26,069 bases of DNA from Pascua guehoae (Eukaryota > Basidiomycota > Tremellomycetes > Trichosporonales > Trichosporonaceae), in contig BCJX01000007.1 of the NCBI GenBank assembly GCA_001600415.1, positions 1,003,948 through 1,030,016 on the forward strand. Reading direction: 5' to 3'. Position 1 is the first letter of the stretch. The number at the start of each line of letters is the position of its first letter. Shown here in pieces: positions 8,385 through 16,742 of this stretch. The position numbers and the translations under genes are program-made. The notes under the pieces were generated by a model. It was given only the letters and a program-made list of their open reading frames with translations. It made no database searches and was not told where the DNA came from.

Positions 8385-8630
8385 AGGTAGCGTAAAGCAC
8401 AGTTGTGCCTCGGAGTACTTGGTGCCACTTTGGTGCCTCGCTCCACTGCACCACATGCACGGCAACGATCACCTGACCCATGTCCCACATGGTGCCATTG
8501 TGCTGAAAATAAACGACACCAATGGTAGGCGCAGCGCTGGGCGCCATAGTCTGGTGGAGAACGTGCTCTTAGCGCTGTCGGTACAGTGCGATAAGGCGAC
8601 GGCGGTCAACCTTGACCCAGCAACACAGCC

Positions 8631-8652
8631 CAGTGGTAGGTGGTAGGTGGTA
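8631..8652. repeat. GGTAGGT short tandem repeat
   Basis: GGTAGGT units repeat about three times directly before the TATA-like word of the following gene. Confidence 0.7.
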
Positions 8653-8654
8653 CA

Positions 8655-8665
8655 TATACCCGCCG
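8655..8665 (+). promoter_or_regulatory. TATACCCGCCG promoter word
   Basis: TATACCCGCCG lies 104 nt before the start codon of the small-protein gene. The matching word TATACCCGTCG lies 133 nt before the start of its paralogue at 16356. Recurrence at similar distances suggests a shared core-promoter element with TATA character. Confidence 0.5.
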
Positions 8666-8758
8666 ACACCGCGCCCCCCTCCCCCCTTCCACGCACACTC
8701 CCCAGAGTGAACTGTACGTCGAGAACAGGCAGAATTAGGCCGAACGCACGAGCAGCCA

Positions 8759-9109
8759 ATGGCGCCTTATCTCCTCGCCACCACACTCCGCCTCGAAGCC
8801 GGCGGGCCCAGTACGTACGCCCCCCCGCAGCCGTGCTGAAGGAAAGACGCCACGCCGCGGTCCAAAAAGTTCAAGGTCGGAATCCCGTACGTGTACGCCC
8901 TCATGTTCGAGGTGAACATCTCAAGCGACGGGCACCCGCCGCGCGACGGGGCCGACGCCATGGACGCGATCGATTTTGATGTGTCCGATGCCGAGGCGGA
9001 GGTTGGAGCTGCTGAGGCCGAGGGGCTTGATACTGCCGAGCCGCGCACGCCAGCACCCGAGCCCGTGTACGAATGGGCTGACAGGCCGTTGCCAGATTGG
9101 GGCCCGTAG
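8759..9109 (+). CDS. Small two-exon protein of unknown family, copy A
   Basis: Exons 8759..8810 and 8847..9109 join to 315 nt (104 aa). The intron (36 nt) has donor GTACGT and a phase-1 junction. The first ~50 residues (MAPYLLATTLRLEAGGPS, then ATPRSKKFKVGIPYVYA and MFEVNIS) are nearly identical to the paralogue at 16356. After PPRD the tails diverge; here the tail is Asp/Glu/Ala-rich and ends PLPDWGP. In the shared part the DNA differs mainly at third codon positions, which supports coding. PRSKKFK is a basic patch. No signal peptide or membrane segment is evident. I do not recognise the family and assign no function. The start is fixed by the homologous ATG in both copies. Confidence 0.7.
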
Positions 9110-9740
9110 GCTTGTCAGATGCGTGGTAAGATGTACAGTATGCATTGGGGATCTTACCATGTGAGAGTGTCAATTCACGCAAAGGCCGCCCTTCCACGCA
9201 AGATGGTCGCGTACCGCAGAGCACATATGTACCTAGGGCTCAGGCCATGAGGGAATATCCAGCGTCTGGGTGGAAATGGATGAAGCTCACACTCCCCCAC
9301 TTTCCTCGGTACACTCGAGCAAGGGCGAAGCTCTCAAGCCACTCCCAGGTGTCCTCGCTTTCCACACTATCACTCTCTGTCTCCCCACCACCACATCCCC
9401 CTTTCTTGCCGCTGGTCCATGCAAAGCATCTGCACCTCGCCTTTGTGCTGCCTCACGTGGACGTCCCGGTCCGGCCTCAGCGGCACATCATACAACACGG
9501 GCTGGAATCAGTTTACTCATTTTTAGTTGCCAGGTGGGACGAGAGGATGCTGCATAACAGGTCTACGTTTCCATGAAGCCTGGCCCGACGAACACCATCC
9601 GTGCTGATTAGACGGGCACACGCCAGCAGATGTGAGCTTGGCCATTCTTCGTGGCTGGGACTCCGATCCCGTCCATTTCCGTTCGTCCTTAGGGTTTTTG
9701 GGACGCAGAGTGGGATTGGTGCAAGTAGATGAGCAGACGA
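9110..9740. other. Convergent spacer
   Basis: This lies between small-protein copy A (plus) and the LtrA gene (minus). It has a C/T-rich patch near 9355-9420 and a CACGTG box near 9454. A plus-strand frame covers part of it (143 codons), but nothing protein-like is recognisable. Confidence 0.5.
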
Positions 9741-12175
9741 TCAGCTTCTCGCCAAGCCAATGTTCAAAGCCGGCAGACCAACACTCACAAATGACATGAT
9801 CATGGCGGAGCTGTAAAATCCCACAACGAACTTAATTGACGTATAGGCTGTGAAATTTTTGCTGAATAGAAAGAAGAGGACGATCCCGAGGACTAAGACC
9901 CCAAACTGGGCAACAGCGTGGTGTGACCGCAATTTGAAACCATATCGGAGCCAGCTGCGCCCAGCACCGAGCATCAGGATCAATCCCTAGATGTGAGAAA
10001 TCACCGCCACTCGGGATAACAGTAAAACTCACCGCCACCGGAACCAGCATGACGTGGCCACCGCGTTCGCTTGCCTCAAGCTCGTCCCAGGCCTTCTTAG
10101 TGTACTCGACGTATGCGTCAATCCACTTTTCACGGTCCCAGGTAATGAGGCCATAATCGCCCCGCAAAGCCGATACCGCTTCCAGCAGTTCGTTTGTGTG
10201 GTCGATATCGTAGAACTGTCGTTAGCAGACAAGAGGACGGCTTTGAGACATACAGAGGCGGCGCCCATGACTAGATCGGCAACATAGGTGCTCAGCTGCT
10301 GAAAGGTGTCTGCCTCGTTTGCCTTTGCGTGCGCATCCCTATACATGTTGTCAAAGGTTGGGTAATTGAGCCAGGTGTAGAATTTCGTTCCAAGTTCGTG
10401 TTGGTTGGAGGTAGGCAGGTAGGTTCCATTATGCCAGTGTGTGCTGAGATCGACGCAGAGCTGGGATAACTCGGGCCCCTGGCCTGCTACCATGGCCAAC
10501 TTGATAGTGTTCAGGGAATTAGCAGTGACCCAGAGGTGAGGTGCTTACGGTGATGGCGGCAACAAACACAAAGAGTGCAAAGAAGAGGACGAAGTGAAGG
10601 ACTTCGAAGCCTAACATTCGGCGGTGGTGGTGGTAGTCGCCCTCCAACAAAGTTGTCTCGGTACTGGGCTGCGACACCACACCGTCATTGTCGTAGAGCG
10701 TGTTCGGATTCGGGGTACCAAAGAGGATCATACACAGTGAATACACCATCATGGTCACTCCACGAGGTCAGCTTACTCTTGGCGGTCGACGTGGTCGCTT
10801 ACCTCCGATGAAGTTGAGCATTGTCAGACCATTGATGCTGAATGCTTCAACACTCCGGAACATGGAAGTCATGAGCCCAATACATGCTTCGCCTCTGATG
10901 GTGTTAACGAAGGCTCATCACTCCCAAGACTCACACGAGCGCAAGCGACATTGAGCCGTACCGCTCCGCGAGCCTGTTCAGCTCGTATGGGAAGTCAACC
11001 TTATCCAGTTGCGTGAGATGGTGTGTCGTTTGCCAAGCAATGACAATGTCGATCCCAACAGCATAGTAGAACAGAATCCTCTGTGGTATAAAATCCGGTT
11101 CGTAGACAGTAAGATCGTCGACGTGTTGCCCGACCATGCGACCAATGTACGTTATGATAGGGGTACAGGAGGCTGAATAGGCCAATACCAAGGGGGAGAA
11201 TAGGCTAGTGGATTGTAGATCGCGTCTCTTGTGGGCGCCTCGGTGATGATGTTGAGTGACAGCTATAGTGAGACCCAGTACGCCTACCTGTGACTCACCC
11301 CACGTGATGAAAAAACATGCCAACAGCCTTGAGAACAGATAGCACAACAACATGGTAATCACCAGCCTTGTTTCCTTTCCTAGCATCAGCAAGCACCTCA
11401 GAACGGGAACATACTGATGGTCCAATGGTCCTCCACATTGATATACGAGTAGAACCCCCCCTTTGTGACGCCACTGGACCCTCGTCCAACAATACCGAGG
11501 AACATCAAAAATCCCAATTGAAGGAGCTTGCCGACGCGGTGCAATAAATCGTTGGCCTCGTACCGAACATCATAGTGAACCTGAGAAACCCACATCCCCA
11601 TGACCACGATGTAGTACCTGAAGATGAGCTGTGCTCCTTTCCACGTGCCTTCAATCAATCTGAGCTTACAGGAGGGCGGGGGGAAGGTCGCTCTTAATGT
11701 CTTTGATGCCGTTCGACTCGCGGTAGGTCGCAAGGGCTCCTACGGCCACGAGATCTGGTGTCAACGTCCACTGTAGTCCTTTGCCATACCATAGAGAAGG
11801 TCCATCCCCCACGCGTGGTTGATGTCCTTGGGGAACCACGGTTGCGTGGGATCGCTGGGAGGGGTGTATAGAGCCGTGAACCACGGGCCGGACTTTAGGT
11901 CCATCATGCGTTTATCAAGTGGGCGTTGAGTGTCCGTATGGTTTTCAACCGGAGTGGTATTATCACCACGGGACTGGTCATCCGTTTTCTGACCACCCCC
12001 TTCCGAAGAGGTTCGCCAAGCCTGTTGATCATCTGGGATGTCAGTGGATGTGTTCCGACCTGTTCTGGTGGCGAGGCTTACCGTCCGGGATGTCAATCGA
12101 GTGGTGGGCTAGGGGCGGGAGTGTGAGCCGCTTCCTCAGTATGTGCCCAGATTGGCGTTCACAATCAGTCGCCAT
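9741..12175 (-). CDS. LtrA-family (low temperature requirement A) membrane protein
   Basis: Eleven exons: 12175..12082, 12032..11790, 11754..11670, 11617..11415, 11379..11299, 11262..10935, 10894..10803, 10757..10549, 10499..10254, 10215..10033, 9986..9741. They join to 2010 nt (669 aa) with phases consistent at all ten junctions. The introns are 35-52 nt. After a ~100-residue polar N-terminus comes the family start LLYDLVAVGALATY (residues about 111-124), then a membrane segment YYIVVMGMWVSQ with YDVRYEANDLLHR. Further helices are LVITMLLCYLFSRLLACFFI (about 214-233) and the signature ERYGSMSLALVGE (335-347). HFVLFFALFVFVAAIT and a C-terminal pair follow, with a soluble loop at about 446-588. 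Bacterial LtrA is linked to growth in the cold; the fungal role is unknown. The last exon may continue, since GTGAGT follows MIMSF. Family assignment is by pattern recognition. Confidence 0.8.
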
Positions 12176-13707
12176 ATGCACGCTAGAGGGGGGGAAATCG
12201 AGGCCGTCGGCAGAATGTGGGAGGTGGTTGATAAAGTGTTACCAACAGCTTATTAAGTATGTCATGGCGAGCACAGGTCGTTCCCCCAGAACAGCCCCAA
12301 GTGCGCTTGGCCAACCAAAGGCCACAGTCCACGAGAGTGCGAGGCTCAAGCCGTCTGGGCGTCGGGGAGCGGAAACGGAGCGGAGGAAAAGAAGCATCAA
12401 TAGTGGAGGCTGTGCCAGATGCGCGCCCGTGCGTCACATTTACTCGGCACCTGTCCATTAACCGGTGTTCCAGGAGCAGGTTCAAGGTGCGCGGTGAGGA
12501 TAAAAGAGGTCAGAATTGCAATAGTCAGCGGCAAGAGCCCATGATCACATACTGTACATGGTTTTTCCTCACGCTGAGGCTGAGGCTGAGGGCGGGTGAA
12601 CAAGTTGAAGCAGCGTAACAACAGTCTCGTGTGTGTTTTGACAGTGTTTGCTTCCTCGCCAAGCCCATTACTTGCGCCCTGGTTCAAGGCACGGGGCGGC
12701 AGAGAGATTGCGAGCTTGGACTTTTGGCCTCTGTCACCGGAGCGCAGAGCGCAACTCCACTGGCGTGGCAAGGAGGTGTGAAGAGGTGCACTGGTATCGG
12801 TCTCCCTTGGCTCCAACGGGACAGTATTCTGTCATGTTTGACGCCGAGTACAGGTGTGTCTGCAAAGTCATGAGACTGTCACATTGAGCTCGGGTGCGTG
12901 CACGGCGTGCAGGCCATAGATGCAGGGACTGTCGTGTCGCTGCTGCGACTTGCAGAACTTGGTTCTCAAGGTAAAAGGCCCCTGGTGAATGATAAAGAAC
13001 TGCAATCTTGCACCCACGTTGTCATTGGCAGAAGATTGTCCCGAGGCATGGGCCGCTTCTCGCCCCATTGGATCAAGCCAACCTGCACCTCCCTGAGCAA
13101 CTGGGCATGTCTCATCTGACCAGGGACATGACACTACTACTGCTCGCGTCGATGAGGGTACGTCTGCCATTCCCATACACCCCAATACGCCAGGTTGTGG
13201 GCTCGGGAGATGAGCATGTTTGTTATCGGCCAAGCACCTTCGAATGTTGTTACTCCTCTGCCCGAGGCTCTTTGCGCGGCCTGTGCCCCCAGTCCACATC
13301 TTGCGTAAGGGAGCGCGACCCAGGAATGGCTACAATGGACCTCGGCGAGTGCTGAAACGCTCCGACGTCTAAACCTCGTCCCAAACACGCATCTATTGTC
13401 AGCCGTCAGCGCCCTGCGACTGTCCACGCTGGCCACCGTGTTCCCCAGCCACACTAAGGCTGTTTAGTCTCGTCATCTCCCATCCGACACGTCCATTGTT
13501 AATGGGCGGTCCGCTATCTTCAGAGACCAAACTCAAACTTCATAATCGTGAGCATTCGCCGCATTCCCGTCTCCAGCGGTGGCTTTCTGCTTTCTCACCG
13601 CGAGCGCAACATTGACAGTGTCCCCCATCACCAATTTCTCACTTCACGTATGTATCTGCATCACGACTTCTTTTCTCTCTTTCCTTCTGTTTTTTTTTGT
13701 ACTGCTT
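12176..13707. other. Spacer upstream of the LtrA gene
   Basis: About 1.5 kb. The part next to 12175 is the LtrA promoter/leader on the minus strand, with no ATG for about 85 nt. Several unrelated frames of 60-140 codons occur on both strands between 12180 and 13450, none with a recognisable domain. A GCTGAGGCTGAGGCTGAGG microrepeat lies at about 12573 and a T9 run at about 13690. Nothing else is supported. Confidence 0.5.
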
Positions 13708-14121
13708 TTATGTCTTTTCTATACGTGAAGCGGTTTGCGAAAACTCGCCGCCGGAGAGGGTCGCTGCAGCAGCAGAGAATCGCCGCCGGAGAGGGATCGC
13801 ACTTGGGGGTGTGTTGGGGTTGGGTAAGCCTACTTCCTGTCGAGGCTGCTGCTGCAGGTACAGAAAATCTTGCCAGTTGATTCCCCTCTTGGTGTACGAG
13901 CGCTTGCCGGTGGGGTTGACATCGGCGTAAAACGTGACAGCGCTGGCCTTGTCAGTGCCGAGAACAAGGGCCGGGTCGCCCGAGATGTCCTGGATGGCGT
14001 AGTTGTCGTCCAGTTCAACGGTCCCGACAATGCGGTCTCCATCCCAGACGTGGGAGGTTGCGGCATTGGCGACACCGGCAGCCCAGAGGAGAGCGAGCGC
14101 GCAGGGGGCGGTGAACTTCAT
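13708..14121 (-). CDS. Predicted secreted small protein
   Basis: A 137-codon frame starting MKFTAPCALALLWAAGVANA, a clear signal peptide with likely cleavage after ANA (residue 20). The mature part begins ATSHVWDGDRIVGTVELDD and contains the dibasic sites GKR and TKR (residues about 73-80), possible Kex2 targets, then GINWQDF. The C-terminal ~45 residues (Gln/Pro/Arg/Ala-rich) include an imperfect duplication and may not be authentic coding; an unrecognised intron or earlier end is possible. A 5'-UTR intron with donor GTACGT, branch GCTAAT and end CAAG lies just upstream (about 14172..14132). It contains the only upstream ATG, and the spliced leader is otherwise ATG-free for about 150 nt. No family is recognised. 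Confidence 0.6.
   Translation of the reverse strand: MKFTAPCALALLWAAGVANAATSHVWDGDRIVGTVELDDNYAIQDISGDPALVLGTDKASAVTFYADVNPTGKRSYTKRGINWQDFLYLQQQPRQEVGLPNPNTPPSAIPLRRRFSAAAATLSGGEFSQTASRIEKT
13747..13799. repeat. Direct repeat CGCCGCCGGAGAGGG
   Basis: CGCCGCCGGAGAGGG followed by (A)TCGC occurs twice, about 34 bp apart, within the C-terminal coding part of the secreted-protein frame. The copies give LSGGE- and LRRR-type residues in different frames, so selection at the protein level is not evident. Confidence 0.75.
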
Positions 14122-14165
14122 GGTGATGAGGGTCTTGAATTCATTAGCGTCTGCAAAGGACCTGC

Positions 14166-15580
14166 ACGTACTTGTTGAGTTGTTGTTTGAGAGTAGAGTT
14201 GAGGGCTGAAAGAGAGGCGTGAGATCAAGTTGTGTTTGTTGGAGGGGTATGTCTCCCGTTGGACCCCTTTTTAACCTTTTCAGAAAGTCGTTCAGAGGGA
14301 GGCGGACTGTAAGATGAACTTGAGCGCAGACATCCCGGGTAAAATTGACCGGCCAGCGAGGGGGCAAGTGTGGAGCAATCACCCCGTCCATTTGCAAAAC
14401 CAGCGAGGTGAGAAATGACAACTCGGCCCATTTGAAAAGCAACGAGACTGGCTCGACGAGCAAGACAGCGACGGCGACGAGCAGAGTAAGCGACGGTTCC
14501 GTCCATTTGCAAAGCCATTGTCTCGTGAGACGGTAAAGACAAGTGTCATGCGGTCATCGTGAACGAACGGCGAGGATGCCGCGGTGTGAGAAACGAGTCT
14601 CGGACCCATTTGCAAAGCACCCAGCTCGTGGAAGGGGATAGAAAACACGCACAGACTAACAGTCAGCTGACGGCGATGAGTGAAGGAAGGAACGACCATC
14701 TTGCCCATGTGTGACACCATCGCCGAAGTCGAGCGGGGGGGGGGAGGAGGGAGGGAAAGGGCTTGTGTGGTGGGGCCGGTTTCAATGTGCGGGAGTGATC
14801 TGCGGGAGTGACCTGCGGGAGTGAGGAGAAGCCATCATCCAGTGCATTTGCAAAGGAATCAGCTCGAAAGAGGGGACGGAAAACACGCGTGAGTAAGAAC
14901 CTGGGGACGGCGGTGAGTCGAGTAGAGAAAGGGAGCGAGATTCAGCTGACGGCGAGGAGTGGAGTAAGGAACGACCATCTTGTTCATGTGCGACACCATC
15001 GCCGAAATGGGCGGCGGCGGCGGGGGTGTTTCAATGTGCGGCAGTGAGGAGTAGCCACAATCCAGGGCATTTGCAACAGAATCAGCTTGAGAGACGGGGC
15101 GGAAAACACGCGTAAGTAAGAATTCGGGGATGGCAGTGAGTAGAGTAGAGAAAGGGGGCGAGATTCAGCTGGCGGCGAGGAGTGAAGCAAGGAACGACTA
15201 TGTTGCCCCATGTGCGACACCATCACAGAAGTCGAGTGGATGGGCCGCGAGCATTCGGGGGACTCAATGTGCGGGAGTGATCTGCGGGAGTGAGTAGCCA
15301 CCGTCCAGTGCTTTTGCAAAACAATCAGCTGGTGAGAGGGGACGGAAAAGACGCAAGTAAGAATCTGTGCAAGGAGATAAGTGGAGTACGGAAAGGTCTA
15401 AGCGCCTCGTCCATGTGTGACGCGACCACCGACGTTAGAGGAACGTGACAGTTGTGACGAGTGAGGAGGGGCCAGGAACGGCCATCCTGTCCATTTGCAA
15501 AGCAGCCATCTACGTCTAGACCCTGGCAGGTTGTTTTGTCGCCTCGTGCTTATCGTAGCTCTTTACCTCTCCACAGCGCG
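14166..15580. other. Repeat-dominated spacer
   Basis: Besides the TTTGCAAA units, the first 160 nt are the leader and promoter of the secreted protein on the minus strand, with GGTTAAAAAGG as a possible TATA-like element near 14270. No gene is supported inside the repeats. Confidence 0.5.
14391..15501. repeat. Degenerate repeat cluster carrying TTTGCAAA
   Basis: The 8-bp palindrome TTTGCAAA occurs at 14391, 14506, 14609, 14847, 15313 and 15494. One-base variants lie at 14431 (TTTGAAAA) and 15070 (TTTGCAAC). It is usually preceded by CCA or GCA. From about 14600 it is embedded in diverged units that also share GAAAACACGC, CAGCTGACGGCGA, GGAACGACCATCTTG, TGTGCGACACCATCGCC and TGCGGGAGTGA. GGAACGAC anchors are at 14689, 14968 and 15191, so the unit is about 220-280 bp. 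Short stretches read FANG or LQMDG on the minus strand, but no frame spans the units. Confidence 0.8.
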
Positions 15581-15850
15581 ATGTCGGTTCAGTGCAGTAC
15601 AGTAGTGGAGACAACAAAACAGATGTTGATGATGACGGCGAGTTGTGGTGGCGGGAGAAAGTACTGTGCCACTTTTGGTCTCCAGGATACAATCAAGGTT
15701 GCGCTCAAACGTGCTTTTTTGATTCCGTTCCTGCTCCTTGGAAAGTGCCAGTATATCCAGTACGTCCTGGATGGCGTTTTACAGGTGTACGGAAATACGT
15801 CGAGTGCACTAGCATACATGCTACACCAACATGTAATGCATGAACCTTAA
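15581..15850 (+). CDS. Hypothetical small frame
   Basis: An 89-codon frame from ATG 15581 (MSVQCSTVVETTKQM) to the stop at 15850. It has a hydrophobic stretch, FLIPFLLLGKCQYIQYVLDGVLQVY, that could be membrane-associated. There are no introns, no recognisable family and no clear promoter, and the frame opens upstream into the repeat region. It is listed because its composition is more protein-like than other frames nearby; a chance frame is quite possible. Confidence 0.2.
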   Translation: MSVQCSTVVETTKQMLMMTASCGGGRKYCATFGLQDTIKVALKRAFLIPFLLLGKCQYIQYVLDGVLQVYGNTSSALAYMLHQHVMHEP

Positions 15851-16222
15851 TGGACAACGTGGTCGCAAGCTGTGTCATGTGAAAGCAATCGTCGCCGAGT
15901 CGACCGCGCTACAAAGACCGAAGTTCCTGGGAACAGCTCCATCACTCCATCCACTTGGCGGCCTGTAAAAATAACTTCCCATAGCCATGCCACCACATAC
16001 AGAAGGTAATCGTTTCACCCGCACTCGTGATATCGTGATACCGATACCCGAGCCCGGTGTACCTGGGCGGTGAGTGCTATGTGGGCCACATGGTACCATG
16101 TGCTTGCCAATAGCCCTAGTAGTTGCGCTTAGTACCGCCCCAACGACCCGACATGTCATGTGTGGAGTGGAATGTGATATGGGGCGAATGCTCCGCTGCT
16201 TGAACGCAGCTGTGTGATCACT

Positions 16223-16233
16223 TATACCCGTCG
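16223..16233 (+). promoter_or_regulatory. TATACCCGTCG promoter word
   Basis: Counterpart of the word at 8655, 133 nt before the start codon at 16356. A possible 5'-UTR intron (GTACGT near 16292 to TAAG near 16343) would remove the single upstream ATG at 16328. Confidence 0.5.
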
Positions 16234-16355
16234 CTCTCAACATCGCCCCCACCTCCCAACCCCTCGACGTTCTCCAAGCCTCTCCGCTCCACACCAGTAC
16301 GTTGATCTTGATCTCACAAAGCAGACACATGGGCTGAGTGTAAGAACAACCCACC

Positions 16356-16704
16356 ATGACCCCGTATCTGCTCGCGACCTCCATCCGCTTCGAGGCCGGC
16401 GGCCCCAGTACGTAGAGGGTCCCCGGCCACAGCAGCAGTGCTAACCAGCCAAGACGCCACGCCGCGGTCGAAGAAATTCAAGGTGGGGATCCCGTATGTG
16501 TACGCCATCATGTTCGAGATGAACATTTCGCGCGACGCCCGCCCCCCGCGCGACACACTGCAGAACCCCTTCGCGGACAATGTCCACGCCCTCGAGGCCG
16601 CGTACGACGCTCAGGCGCAGGCGCTTGCTGCCGAGGCCGACTCGGTCGCGGCGTACACCACCGCGCGTGCTCCGCGGGTGGCGGGTTCGGCGCCCCGCCA
16701 CTGA
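16356..16704 (+). CDS. Small two-exon protein of unknown family, copy B
   Basis: Exons 16356..16407 and 16454..16704 join to 303 nt (100 aa). The intron (46 nt) has donor GTACGT and branch CTAAC and sits at exactly the position and phase of copy A. The start MTPYLLATSIRFEAGGPS and the block PRSKKFKVGIPYVYA-MFEMNIS match copy A. After PPRD the tail is different, Ala-rich, predicted helical (LEAAYDAQAQALAAEAD), ending SAPRH. The junction restores Asn in both copies. No targeting signal is seen. Function unknown; the pair looks like an old duplication with a conserved N-terminal half and a free C-terminal half. Confidence 0.7.
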
Positions 16705-16732
16705 AGAATCCGCCGACGAGACTCCCGCCCCG

Positions 16733-16742
16733 CTATATATAA
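16733..16742 (+). promoter_or_regulatory. TATATATAAG box
   Basis: A consensus-like TATA sequence about 30 bp after the copy B stop. No convincing gene follows on the plus strand, so it may serve an unannotated transcript or simply be AT-rich 3'-flank. Confidence 0.3.

Larger units (their letters stand above)
5671..8640. other. Long gene-poor interval
   Basis: About 3 kb without a supportable gene. The first ~200 nt are the probable leader of paralogue 5. The minus-strand frame stays open from 6639 down to the paralogue 5 start, but the composition (Ser/Pro/Arg/Cys-rich, no domain) suggests chance openness. Beyond that, only short unrelated frames and the duplications listed separately are visible. 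A minus-strand frame at 7725-8153 (142 aa) has no recognisable domain and is not called. Confidence 0.5.

Noticed and set aside
14391..15501. Repeat cluster as a CRISPR array or intact transposon
   Set aside because: Units are long, degenerate and unevenly spaced, without spacers, terminal repeats or a transposase frame.
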